A program made the translations under genes and the position numbers. Source: Ascochyta rabiei (lineage: Eukaryota; Ascomycota; Dothideomycetes; Pleosporales; Didymellaceae). From it: 64,000 bases of DNA. The stretch covers positions 2,294,001-2,358,000 of the forward strand of contig NC_082406.1 in the NCBI RefSeq assembly GCF_004011695.2, written 5' to 3'. The notes under the pieces were generated by a model that was not told the DNA's origin, made no database searches, and worked only from the letters and a program-made list of their open reading frames with translations. Positions within the stretch are counted from its first letter, which is position 1. The number at the start of each line of letters is the position of its first letter. This document shows, piece after piece, positions 9,739-20,605 of the stretch.

Positions 9739-11261
9739 CCCGCCCGCATCAACACCCCCATGTTCAACCCAATAATCAGCCGCACAAGCTCCCAATCCCC
9801 GCCCTCGCCCACCACATCCATCATCACCACCCCCGTTCCCCCATCACCACCCTTGACCCTCCTAACAGCACCCACAGCACCCCCCTCCCCCTCGCTCCTC
9901 TCAGCATGCCCCGGCGTCGTGGCCGGCTGCTGCAGATGATGCCCCGCACACAGCCACTCCTCCACCTGCCTATTCACCACCCTCGCAATGCTCTCCGGCC
10001 AACACCCGCGCTTCCAGAAGTTGCTGGCAGACAGAAAGTTCAGGAACAGCGGGCCCGGCGGCACGGGATTCGTCCTGTCCGTGGTGATGCCCGGGATCGG
10101 GTGCCTGGCTTCGGCCGCGCGCGCGAGATGCTCGTTTGCGTACTGCACCTTCTGCGCCATCGCCGACGGGACGAGCACCTCGCACAGGTCCTGCAGGCAG
10201 AAGCTGCACGACGGCGAGCCGAACGTCGACGAGCTGCAGTTGTACGGCCAGGCCGTGGCGTCTAAGCCCGAGCCGGACGCGTACATGGATGTGTGGGAGG
10301 GCGACGTGTGGTATCGCCGCACGAGCACCATCTTGCCGCGCACCCTGCCCAGGTACGGCATCGTGGCCTCCGTGTGCCACTTGGATGCGTTGGGGCCGAT
10401 GTAGTGGTCCTGTAGAATGCGCCCAAAGTGCTCGTCCCTCGCTGACCCCACGCCCTCGCGCTTCAACGACACCAGGACGCTCTCGCTGGGGTGCGCGGCC
10501 AGGAACGCGTAGCACGTCTCCAGAATCGGACCCAGGTACTTGGGCCCTGTCAGGCTGATGGGAAACGCCCCGTGCACGAGGTACATGTGCTTTTTCCCCG
10601 CGTCAGACGCGTGCACGGGTTGCGCGCGTATGTCCAGGAAGCGGATGCCATTCTCCAGCTGCGTCTTCACGTCCACGCACTGGCACTTGACCGAGGGGAG
10701 CGCCTTGTAGTACGCGTGAGAGTTGTGCGTGCCTGGTATGCTGATGGCCGAGAGGGGGAGAGCGTCTGGGAGCGTGGCCATCCATTTGCGGTAGTCGACG
10801 GAGCTGCTCTCACGGATGGTCAGGTGGGGGGTAGGTGTCGACGGGTGGAAGAGAGCAGTGTAGCTCTGAGCAGGGTTCGGCGACAGCGACGTGAACTTGT
10901 GCGTCGACTTCTGCGTGTGTCCCGGGTTCGTGTCGACGCGGTGACGTCCAGCACCCGCCGATTCAATCGTGAGCCGCAGCGTGCATCTCGAGCGAGACGC
11001 TCCACCTTCCTCTCTTTCACTCCCCGGCACGCTGACCGTGTACGATTCAAACGGCCCCAGCCTGACATCCAGATCCTTGTGATGAAACGACTGAGCATGT
11101 CCCTCCAGCTCCGGCGCGGATGGCGATACAGAAGCAGTCGTTCTGCCGCCGAAGAAATACCCAACATCCCCCGCTCTACTCTGCCCCGCGTTCGGATCCT
11201 CGAAGCGCTCCACCCGGCTGATGGAGATGGGCTGGGACGTCAGATTCCGTACCGTGAGCAT
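9729..11261 (-). CDS. PI-PLC X-domain protein
   Basis: Single-exon protein of about 510 aa. The first 150 residues are a beta-rich segment found in fungal members. The phospholipase X-type barrel then follows: GTHNSH at residues 177-182 with the first catalytic His at 179, GIRFLDIRA, and YLVHGAF with the second His. It resembles bacterial-type, Ca-independent phosphatidylinositol phospholipases rather than the eukaryotic X/Y enzymes, because no Y domain, PH or C2 domain is seen. No clear signal peptide is present with this start. I chose MLTVRNL at 11261 because the open frame upstream to 11576 translates a 9-bp repeat (Phe-Val-Ala) and is not conserved-looking. The substrate is not proven by sequence alone. 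Confidence 0.8.
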   Translation of the reverse strand: MLTVRNLTSQPISISRVERFEDPNAGQSRAGDVGYFFGGRTTASVSPSAPELEGHAQSFHHKDLDVRLGPFESYTVSVPGSEREEGGASRSRCTLRLTIESAGAGRHRVDTNPGHTQKSTHKFTSLSPNPAQSYTALFHPSTPTPHLTIRESSSVDYRKWMATLPDALPLSAISIPGTHNSHAYYKALPSVKCQCVDVKTQLENGIRFLDIRAQPVHASDAGKKHMYLVHGAFPISLTGPKYLGPILETCYAFLAAHPSESVLVSLKREGVGSARDEHFGRILQDHYIGPNASKWHTEATMPYLGRVRGKMVLVRRYHTSPSHTSMYASGSGLDATAWPYNCSSSTFGSPSCSFCLQDLCEVLVPSAMAQKVQYANEHLARAAEARHPIPGITTDRTNPVPPGPLFLNFLSASNFWKRGCWPESIARVVNRQVEEWLCAGHHLQQPATTPGHAERSEGEGGAVGAVRRVKGGDGGTGVVMMDVVGEGGDWELVRLIIGLNMGVLMRAGVM

Positions 11262-11361
11262 CTTGCTCGAATTCAATCCCCAACCCAAAGGACACAGCAC
11301 CAGGCACGCAACCCTAGCTATCGCTATCCCAACAGAACAAAGCACCTCCCCAACAACAAAA

Positions 11362-11406
11362 GCCACAAAAGCCACAGAAGCCACAAAAGCCACAAAAGCC
11401 ACAGAC
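11362..11406. repeat. 9-bp minisatellite upstream of PI-PLC
   Basis: Five units of gccacaaaa with single-base variants, about 100 bp 5' of the PI-PLC start codon, so probably in its 5' UTR or promoter. Confidence 0.9.
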
Positions 11407-11689
11407 AACCGAGATGTCGATTCCTTCCAATCGAGTTTCCCAAACAAGCGTGAGATGGCACGACCGATACAAACACGCGCGCTTCCCTTCGGTTCGCTTC
11501 GGTTCGGAGCCTCGGAGCCTCGGAGCCTCCCCCAAGCGAGCGCCAAGATCCCTACCATCTCCCGCAGCGCCAACATGCTGACAAGTTCCTACCAGCTTTT
11601 TTTTTTTTTTTCTTTTTTTGGCTACGACAGGCTTGGATCACGCAGCGTGACACGACATCGTGATCTTCCAAAGATGTGCTATTCCAATC

Positions 11690-11727
11690 CATCCATTCAA
11701 TCCATTCAATCCATTCAATTCAATCCA
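11690..11727. repeat. 9-bp array (tccattcaa)
   Basis: About four copies of tccattcaa with a truncated end, in the same intergenic region as the gccacaaaa array. Seen directly. Confidence 0.8.
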
Positions 11728-11864
11728 GTAGGACATTAGGTGAGATTCTGCACACAACCCCATACAATCCTGGTATACAGCAAAGTGCCATTCGTGATTC
11801 CAAAAAAAAAGAAAAAAAAACCCCCCCAAATCAAGTTGAGCCTGGCATCTCTCTACCCGCGCTG

Positions 11865-14800
11865 TCACGACGGCGTGGCAGGCGATGCGTCTTCCACGGC
11901 TACTGGTGTGACTGTGTCGTCGAGCTGCTCTGGGGCTTCTGCTGCCATGTCCAGGAGCGACGTCTCTTCGTCGACTGCCTTGCTTGAAGGGCCGGCGATC
12001 ACGTCTTCCATCTGTGGTCCGTCCTCGTCTGGGAGCATGACGTCTTCCAGCTCTTGACCGAGGCCGTCCATAGTGGTATCGTCGTGCATGGGCTCCTGCA
12101 GTCCTGCAGACGATCCAGCGACCTCAGGCTCCATGGCTGTACCATTCACAGCCACCGGCTCCTCCTCCTCCTCCTCCTCCTCCTCCTCCTCCTTCTTCTT
12201 CTTCTTCCTCCCCTCACCAATCCCCAACTCTCGGACTGCCCTCTTCATGCTCTCCAACCTCGCCCTCTCACTAACCACCATCCTCCTCGCCAGCTCCCGC
12301 ACCGCCTTCCGCCCCGTCTCTACCCTACTCTCCTGCCAGCTAGCCAGCTCACTCGCAACCACCTGCTGCGTGTACCTCAGCTCCCTGCCCAGATCCGCAA
12401 GCTCGCCCTTGCTCTTGTCCATCTTGTCCTGCGCGTCGCGCTGCACCCTCGATCGTGCGTCGTCGAGAAGGCCGAGCGGCCAGCGGTCGGAGCGCCGCAC
12501 AGAGAGATTGTGCCGGTCTATGGCTTTTTGCGTGCTGGACATGGCGTTGATCAGGCTCGATGGGCGATTGAGCGACGTCAACACGGCGGTTATCGTCGAG
12601 GAGATGGCGTGCATGCTGTAGTAGAAGCCTGCGATCGGGCTAGCTTCGCTGATAGCAATCGTCTTGGTGTAGCGTTCAAACGCGCGCAGATGCTCTTCAG
12701 GGAGAAACGTGAGGGAGTGAATGGCTGTGTTGCAGAGCTTGGCTGCGTCGTTGAGGTCGGAAGACGACATGCGGAGCTTGTTCGTGCGGCGCAGCACGGA
12801 TTTGGATGCGTGGTGCAGCGAGCGCACATTTTCTCGCGCGTGTTGGACGAAGAGCTCGACTTCTCGCACATCGTAGATGGGCGTAACCTCTTCGCGCAGG
12901 CGCTCGACACGGAGCTCGGCTTTGCGTGCGGACCGCTGCGCAAGCATAGCGGAGTCGATGTCCGGGACGAGGAAGAACTCCCACACCATCTCGTGCATGG
13001 AAAACGTCGGGTGTCTGAGGAGAATCTTGAGGAAGGCGTCGAGGCGGAGCTGAAGATCGCGCAACACCGATCGAGATGGCCTGGACGGGATGAGGTAGGG
13101 TGAGGCCACGTTGGCGATGACCGGGAGCCACGATGCTGGATTCTCCTGCGCCAACCACTTGGCAAGGTTGTCGAAATCGTGTGACGACCGGCGACATGTG
13201 GTCACAGTGATGGTTCCATTAGAGTTGGGTGCGCCAGACTTGAGTACAAGTCGAACCGTGCCGTCTTCAACAAAAAATGAGCGAACTACGGTAGTAATGC
13301 GCCCGTCAACACCAGGATCGTTGGACAACAGCACGAGATCGTCGATGCGGTTGCGGACATCGTCGTCTTTGGCGAGCTCGACAGCTGTCAGACCGCGTGC
13401 GTCTCTCACTGAGAGGTCGACCCGCGGATCCTGGAACAGCACGCGAACCATGTCCGTACGTCCATATTTACTAGCGACCATCAGCGGTGTGAAGTGCTTG
13501 TCGTTCGTGGCATTGGCGTCCGAATCGCAGCGGTAGAGGAGCTTGGTCGCGAGTTGGGGATCGGTGATGACGTGGAGCAGACTGTTGCCCTTGGCATCCA
13601 CATGCTGGTCTAGATGTAGCGGCTGTCCATCGCCTTGGGCGTGAGTCGCAGCTAGGAGACCATTATCAACCATGCTGTAATATTCGTCATGGTCGTATGA
13701 TCTGCAAAGAGCAAAGACAGGCGTCTGTCCGTTCTTGTCTTTCAGGAGCCAAGGCACAAGATGGCCAATGCGATCGATAAGGCGAGGCTGGTGAAAGAGA
13801 TAGTGTGCCATGCATCTGCCCTTTGAGTCTTGTTTCGAGAGATAATGGCTCAACATCTCAGGGCTTGTGCTGTTCTCCAAGATGTAGGAAAGTATTGTGT
13901 CGGTCGATTTAGTATGGGCCAGTTGGACCGCTAAGCTCAGCAGGGTCGTTGCTTCGTTGTTGCAATCCTCGAACACGAACGTGGGAGTGTAGAACTCTGT
14001 AAGACTGAGCAGATACTGCAGTGCTTTGTCTTGCTTGCTTTCGATGGCCATCATCAAGACCGACTCACCGTCCAACCCTTGTGTCATTGTGAGCTTCTCG
14101 ATTGACGTGTCGCCTTCGATAGCACTGTGTCGAGAATCCGTCGTTGTGCGGGACCTGAATGATCGCGCCGAGCAAGTCGACATACTCCGTGTGTCGTATG
14201 AAACGGTCTTTTTCAGCTTTGGTCGATCGGGTAGTGTCGGTGTTTGAGCACGCTGAAACGGGAAGATGTGTGCCAGTGGCCCGTCCTCGTTCTTGCGCAA
14301 AGTCCCCGAGGGCCTTCGCCGCCGCCTTCTCCTCGGCTCGTAGTCTCCATTCATCGAGGAGCTAGCGAGAGAGTTCAGATCCGAGAAACTCGCAAACCGG
14401 ACAGGATGGTGTCGCTCGGGAATTTCGTCTTCACTTGAAGAGTCGTCCAAGGCTTCGTGGAAAGACCGATTAGGCTCTAGAATGCTTTGCATTGTCGCCA
14501 GGTCTCCAGACTGTGTCGCCTGCCACAGCTTTCGATTCCGCCGACTCGCTTTCCGCAGGCCGCCTGAGTCATTTTGCAGATACGACAGCACGGCCTCGAA
14601 CGTACTGAGCGCATAGCCCATCTCACCTGTTTCCACGTCATCAATGAAGATGAAGTGACGCATATAAGACAGCCGCGCCTGGAGGTGTCGCACTGGAGCG
14701 CGGATCACCACGATGAGCAGCAAGGACACCAGCGTATCCGCGTTGATAGTAAGAAGATGATCATGCTTCTCCGAGAGCTGCTGTCCATTTAGCGTGGCCT

Positions 14801-16200
14801 GCGCTGTGGGATCGCTCGCGATCGATGATGCATCGGGCATTGTGATGTGCTTGGTCACGGCCAGGACAATCTCTAGCATCTCCTGCGGACTGCCAGCCAC
14901 GCCCATCTTCTTGAACATATCGACGGCTTTGGACAATCGTATGGAGAGTTCCTGCTTGCCCTTGCGGCCGTTGCCAATGTCGATGCCCACTTGCGAAATG
15001 TCAATGTCCTGCATCTGCCGCGTCTGGCGTTCAAGATCCACGTCTTCCAGTCGGCGAATGTCGCATATCCGCGGGAAGAGGAGGGTGTGGTGCATCTGTT
15101 CGGCGATGTAGCGCTCGATCATGCGCTCGACGAGGGGCCCGGTGAGATCTGTCGTTGCGCCCAATAGCGACAACTGCTGCTTGTCCACCATCTGGAAAAG
15201 ATCAATGGCCGCCGTCACGGCTGTCTCCAGCGAGTTCCGCATGGCATCCTCCTCGTCGCCAATCTCCAGCGTCGAGATGAATCCGTTGGGACCGTACGAC
15301 ATGCTGCTGTGCATGGACATAGGACGCGATCCAGCCGTCTCCACCGAGGATACCGAACCGCGTCTTCGCGAGTTTTGGGATGGTCGTCGCGATCCCGTCG
15401 ATGGAGTTGGCGGCAGAGGTTTCTCCAGCTCTTTGGCGAACTCCTTGAATAGTCTCTCCAAGCCTGGCTGCATTTGGCGTGCAATCATGGGGAAGTGATT
15501 CAGCAAGTCGGTGAACGACTTGACCTCCTTCTTCCGTGGCATGGACGAGCTGCCGGCGGCTGAAGAGCTCCCAGCCGCGGGTGTGCCTGCTGGCTTGACG
15601 TCCTTGCCCGCCACCAGCGCCGCGGGTATGATGGGGGTTGCGTCGTAGGTGCCGATCAGGGGGCGCGAGATGTAGTAGACGAGCCATGGCTGGGCCTCGA
15701 AGGTGTCTGGGTAGAAGATGGTGTCGCTGAGCAGCTGCGCCTGGTTGAGGGTCTTGAAGCCTGCGGTGTGTCAGCGCAAAGTTCACGGTGCGGGCGTGCA
15801 TGCCAACGCGCCTTTGTTGCTGTAGATGAAGGCGTCCTTGACAATCACGGTGCGCCCGTTGGCGGTGGTGAACTGCTTGGCCTTGCCGCGCGTCTCCCGG
15901 AAGCTGCTGGCGTCCCGAACCTGGTTGTTGGGGCCCACGCCGCCCGGCACGCGCAGCACATGGCTGGCGAGGAACTCTTCGGAGCCGCTGAGGTCGGCGT
16001 AGGAGCTGCCCGAGTCTTTGTCGCGCGAGGTGAGGAGAACTTCGGTCGTGGGGACGAGGAGGACCTGCCATGATCCCGATTAGCTACTGTCTTTTGGCTG
16101 GTACACATGAGAGGCATACGTGGTGCTGCGCGGGGGAGCACTGGCTGGGGAGTGCACTGCGGAAGAAGGCGCGCAGAAAGGGATTCAGCACGGGAGGCAT
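11865..16200 (-). CDS. VRL1: Vrl1-type endosomal protein: VPS9 GEF, ankyrin repeats, PX-BAR
   Basis: Exons 16200-16120, 16064-15812 and 15760-11865 give about 1409 aa. Order: a conserved N-terminus (MPPVLNPFLRAFFRS, then after the intron LLVPTTEVLLTSRDKD). A VPS9 domain follows near residues 385-505 with TLVSLLLIVVIRAP, HLQARLSYMRHF and GEMGYALSTF. Ankyrin-like repeats lie near 700-960, a PX-like segment near 975-1090 (FDNLAKWLAQENP, LDAFLKILLRHP), a helical BAR-like region to about 1300, then a Lys/Glu-homopolymer acidic tail. Known: VARP-like Vrl1 of yeast is the VPS9 GEF half of the VINE complex, with the SNX-BAR protein Vin1, on endosomes. The second intron appears to be GC-AG. The polyGlu run is encoded by a GAG tract at about 12160-12195. 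Orthology is inferred from domain order. Confidence 0.8.
15761..15811 (-). other. Probable GC-AG intron in VRL1
   Basis: The reading frame before it ends in Tyr-Ser-Asn-Lys and resumes Gly-Phe-Lys-Thr-Leu. Only removal of 51 nt starting with GCGCGT and ending in ACCGCAG joins them in frame. A branch-like CTGAC sits near the acceptor. No GT donor nearby gives an in-frame product. Confidence 0.6.
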
Positions 16201-16310
16201 TCAATCCACATTAATCATGCACGAGAGAGCGGTGATGGGCGAGGCGCATTCGTCCCCGCGACTGGAACCGGACGGGCCAGCGGGAGCTGAGGTAGAGCTA
16301 CGGCGACTAA

Positions 16311-16395
16311 TGTGGACGTGGACGTGAACGTAAACGTAAACGTGAATGTGGAGGTGGACTTGAACGTAAACGTAAACGTGAATGTGAACGTGAAG
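16311..16395. repeat. Hexanucleotide array upstream of VRL1
   Basis: Imperfect 6-bp units of the type gtgaac/gtaaac/gtggac; parts are duplicated as a block (aacgtaaacgtaaacgtgaa occurs twice). About 110 bp upstream of the VRL1 start codon. Confidence 0.85.
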
Positions 16396-16676
16396 GCGGC
16401 CTGGCGCGAGTGATGGATGGAGTGCGAAAGTGATGCAGCCGCAGCTATGACGTGGAGCTGTGCAGAGGGCAGTAACTTCGCGGCGTGCAAACAGTTGGTG
16501 CAGATTCGTAGGATATGTCCAACACCGAGCGAGCGTACAACAGGCGACAGATGGCGACGGGCTGGGTGCGGAGGGCAAGATACCAGCTTAGCTTGTGAAG
16601 GTACACACACGCTACACCCCTGCTACCTCGCCGCGCTTCCGTCATCTCTCCGTACCGCACCTCCGCAGCCTGCAGC

Positions 16677-16706
16677 CACCACCACCACCACCACCACCAC
16701 CACCGC
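16677..16706. repeat. (CCA)n microsatellite
   Basis: About ten perfect copies of the trinucleotide in noncoding sequence between VRL1 and VPS11. Confidence 0.9.
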
Positions 16707-17011
16707 ATCAAGCCAACGAAATGCTTGCCAACGAGATGCTTGCCAACATCCATCCAGCCTTGAAAAGCTACAACCACACGACTTCATTTACCATGGCAGT
16801 CTTCCACATGCACTCCACTATGGCTATTTCGAAGCCTTGCATGGCTTCTCACCGCAGTCAATGACACTCCCATCCTCCGTGCCGGGAGTCGTCTGTATGC
16901 TGGAGATTTGGCATGCGGTGTAAGTCGAGATACAGGGTCTGTCCCCTGCATCTAGAATTGAATTCTTGAGTGCAACCATGTTTTCCATTTCTACCAATGT
17001 GTTGCCTGCGT

Positions 17012-20000
17012 CTAGTCCTTCCCTTCCACGCCCATGACTCCTCTGCCAAACCACTCACTGATAACCGCGAACCCATCCCTGCTCCTGCGCAGTGCATCCG
17101 CGAACAGGTCGTGTCTTTCTGCGCTCTCGATTTGAGCGCGCCGAATCGCCTTGACGGTTGCGTTCTGGCCGCTACAGATCGGGCACTCGACTTCGGCATC
17201 CCGGACATCCTCGTCTGTGCTCAGACAACTCTGGTGGAAGCTGTGCTTGCAGAGGAAGTGCACGACTGGCAATTCCAAAGCCTTGTTGCACACCTTGCAG
17301 CGAGCTGCTTGGAACACCACCGGCTTCGTGTTGAGGTTCTGAAGCTCCGTCTTCTTGCTTTCTGTGTCGGCGCGGAACGTCTCGATGGTGCGTCTGTTGG
17401 TTGCGATTTCGACACGTTCGCGCTCAATGGTCGCGCTGAGGTAGGATTTGACCATACCCATGGTAGCGACGCCGTTTGTGGAGAGAGTCTGGATGACCTG
17501 GAGGGGCGCCATGAGCCCGTCTTCGTCGATCTTCTTGAGAACTGAATCGAGCTCGTCGCCAGCCTCAGCCAGTATCTCAGGGGAAGAGGTGAAGTACGCT
17601 AGTGCGGCAGGGTAGAGAGCTGGCTCCTCCGGACCGTACTTGCGCAGCGCGCGGATTGCACCTTGCGTGTCGTTCGTAGCGGTGTAGCTACGGAAGATGT
17701 CGAAGTGGAGTCCCTGCTGCTCACGGACGAGTATTGCACCATCGCGGAAATCGGAGAGATGAGAAAGCAACAGAACGTTTGAAGTGTCGATGGGAATGTC
17801 CTTTTTCTCGACGAGCTTCCTCGCTTTGTTCTCCCAAGCCTGCCGCTCACCGTCTTTCTTTGACGATGCACTATGTAGATACATCTCGAACAATGTCGTG
17901 TAGAGATCAACTTTGTCATCCTCTCGCAGGTTGTCCGAGTTGATGCAAGCCTCAAGGAACACAATGAACTCTTGAGGGTGATCGACGAATGCAGAAAAGG
18001 CAGTTCGTGGTTTGGGGACCTTGTACTCGGGCGCAGGCTCGTCCGAGGTTTGTTCAATGATCTGAGCTTGGCTCATCGTGCTCTTCTGTTCACCTGTGGG
18101 AGGCGACGCCAGCGCGTTGGTGTTCATGTATGGTAGTGGTAACAGCGCCGCGAGGTTTTGCACTGCGCTCGACGCCACACCGAGCCCCATGCCCATTCCA
18201 CCTCCCGACGAAGGGGCGGTTGGGATCACAATCGCGTCCTTTTTGGGTTGGAAAACTGCTGTGTAGTAATCGATAAACAGTTGTGTAGTGTCCCTGGGTA
18301 TTTGCTGAAGCAAAACTGTAGCGTACTTCATGAGATTGAAGTAGGCGACCTCAGGCTCCAACCGCCAGATGTAGGCTAGTGCTTCCGCATATCGCTTCGA
18401 GTCTTCGATGAGGACGTCAACTACAAGCTCATGTTCGCCATGTTTACGGGCAAGGAAAGCAGCCTGGTCGTAGTAGCCTCCTTGGCGACACATGGAAATG
18501 GCGGTATCTAGGTCGAACTTCAGGTCATCAGGCGATTTGATGAATTCCTCCAACTTGTCGACATCCTTTAGTTTCGCGTAGCAGTTCAGCAATAGAGTCG
18601 TGTGGTCTGAGGTGGCTTTGTGGTGATCGTGGAGCTCTTCCAGGTACTCGATCAAGTTGTGTATCCTCTGTGTATCTAGGAACTACTCAAATGTCAGCAG
18701 AAGCATCGATTATATCACAATGAACGCACTTTTCGTATGACTTGAGAAGGTTCCGTGTTATCAATGGCCTTTAGATACTGCTGCATGGCTGTGTCGTAGT
18801 CCTGCTTCGAGTAGAGGTAGTCGCCGAACTTCCTGAGTATGACATTCTGCTGCGACGCATCGAGACCAGCCTTTTGGGCCAAATTGATCGCAAGCACGTA
18901 GAGATTTCTCTGATAGAGCATGTCGAGTTTCTGCGCAAACGGCTTCTCATGGTATCTGAAGATCTGAGGGGTATTAGTCGGTTTTAGTTTGGATCAACGA
19001 GACTTCCTACCTTGCCCTCGATTGTGAAGATGAAGAGATCACCCCACTCAGAAATGATGTGCTGCACTTGTGATGTCAACTGCTCCTGATGCGCTACATA
19101 CCGCAGCTCGGTGTTCAGTAACGTAAAGGTCGATGTGTTGAAAGCGTCGTCGGCTGCACCGACACCGAAAGCCCTCAACGGATTCGACCTAGGTATTGCA
19201 TTCGACTTGGGTGGTGCCACGATTACGACGTAATCCTTGTAGGTCGAGACCATCTTCTTCTCGCCTTCGTAGGTATACGGCGGGCCTCGCCCGTGCTGAC
19301 CGTAGTAGTAGATGGCATCGTTTCTCCCTACAACAACGTCTCGCGTGGTCTTGTCCACGGCTATGCAGTCTCTCCCGCAGCCGTACTCGTCCAGGGATTT
19401 GGCTGGCTGCCCCTGGCCGCGGCCTGATATCACGAGGGTCATGATACGTGCGGTTGTGGCTATATAGAGGGTGGTGATGTTCCCTTCCCTGAACTCGATG
19501 CCGGTGATGGGCTCCTCCGACTCGAAGACAGTGCGCTGCCGCGCTCCCCGGTCGTGGATCAGGTCGCCTCTGACCACCGTGACGGCGCCGTTCGCAAACC
19601 CTACGGCAAGCTGCGACAGATCGTCGAGGGCGGCAAAGGCTGATATGGGGAACTGCTTGCGCCCATTCTGGATCGGGAGGGTGCTTTGACAGCGTGGGAT
19701 GCCCGTCTTCTTCTCCAGCTTGTCGAGTGCCCAGACCTTCAGCACGGGCTCGTTGGACAGGTCCTCGGCGATGGTGACGAGCAGCGCAGTGCCCTCGACC
19801 TGCTTCATGTAGGTGATTGCGCCGGCATCGTGGGCCTGGAAGGCGCGCACGACCTTGAAGGCCTGCGACAGGATGCGGACGACGCCATCGGCGCTGCCTA
19901 CGAAGATGCTCCCGGAGCCGGAGACGACGCTCGTAGTGTTGCCGGGCTGCGGTGGGTGAGAAGGGCTCTGCTCGCGGGGGCTATGGGGGGCATACCTCGG

Positions 20001-20135
20001 CGAGGAACGCGCTCTCGTCGTCCGGGAGCTTCACTTGCGAGACGTCGAAGAACTTGAACTGCCACTGTGGCGCGGGTCAGCTCTGCATACCGATACACTC
20101 GAGGCTGCGGGGGCGCTCACCGGAGTCACGGCCAT
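17012..20135 (-). CDS. VPS11: VPS11/Pep5, core subunit of HOPS and CORVET tethers
   Basis: Exons 20135-20121, 20064-19996, 19946-19011, 18963-18730 and 18682-17012 give 974 aa, close to the yeast protein. The N-terminus WQFKFFDVSQVKLPDDESA begins a beta-propeller. A helical solenoid follows (QRNLYVLAINLAQKAGL, then FLDTQRIHNLIEYLEELHDH). A RING-H2 zinc site lies near residues 870-920, with CKVC, CKHSFHQSC and CPIC. Known: with Vps16, Vps18 and Vps33 it forms the shared core of the endosomal CORVET and vacuolar HOPS complexes, which bind Rab5 and Rab7. Exon 1 is only 15 nt (MAVTP). All joins restore family sequence. Its start is divergent to the YRA1-like gene; the next gene downstream on the same strand is the Vrl1-type endosomal GEF. 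Confidence 0.93.
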
Positions 20136-20605
20136 TCTGCTACCGGTCCATGCTTGTTGTGCTGCTGTGAGCAGTGGCGGCAGCTCTCGTCGTCTCGTCG
20201 TCACCTAGGCTGAGCTATGGCCAGGCAGGCAGGCGCGACCCAGGGATCCGCCGTGGCGCAGGCGGCCTTGGTTCGAACACAGCACAGCGTGGATTCGGTC
20301 ACCGCGTCCGTGCGCCGGGCGCCGGGCGTCCCTTTCCCTTTTGTTCTGCCTGGTGGCTCCCCCTTCCACCGTCTTCTCCATCACTCCACCCACTCCACCC
20401 AAGCCCAGCTTCTGCAACCCATCCCTTTGCACACACCCTCCTTTGCGCCCAAGCTCCCACGCGCACCCGCGACAACTGCTCTCTCCCCGGCTGCCACGCG
20501 CCCTGCCCAAACACCGCGACTCAAGCCCTGTCGCGTCCGCTGCCCTCACTCAGCGCACCCTCCACGTCCGTCCCAGCGACGACACTAGCCTCAGCCACCT
20601 TCGCA
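20136..20605. promoter_or_regulatory. Divergent promoter VPS11 / YRA1-like gene
   Basis: Contains both 5' regions, with a C/T-rich stretch before the plus-strand start. No gene is seen; longer open frames here continue across the first YRA1 intron and have no family match. Confidence 0.5.

Larger units (their letters stand above)
11262..11864. other. Intergenic region PI-PLC 5' / Vrl1 3'
   Basis: No gene seen. Holds the PI-PLC promoter and the Vrl1 3' UTR, two 9-bp arrays (listed separately), a poly-T run near 11598-11615, an A-rich run near 11803-11820, and a short cggagcct triplication near 11510-11530. Confidence 0.5.
16201..17011. other. Intergenic region VRL1 5' / VPS11 3'
   Basis: No gene seen. 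Contains the VRL1 promoter, a hexanucleotide array and a (CCA)n run, both listed separately, plus the VPS11 3' UTR. Confidence 0.5.

Noticed and set aside
10491..11453. 320-codon plus-strand open frame over the PI-PLC gene
   Set aside because: Opposite strand of a clear PI-PLC; it runs through repeats and has no recognisable domain.
11262..11576. N-terminal extension of the PI-PLC frame
   Set aside because: It translates the 9-bp repeat as Phe-Val-Ala units and then Cys/Leu-rich sequence; the family-like start is at 11261.
12054..13103. 349-codon plus-strand open frame with a polyLeu run
   Set aside because: The polyLeu is the reverse reading of the GAG/polyGlu tract of VRL1; the rest is the antisense of its BAR-like region.
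20270..20280. GGTTCGAAC resembling a tRNA B box
   Set aside because: No A box at the right distance and no cloverleaf or terminal T run could be found.
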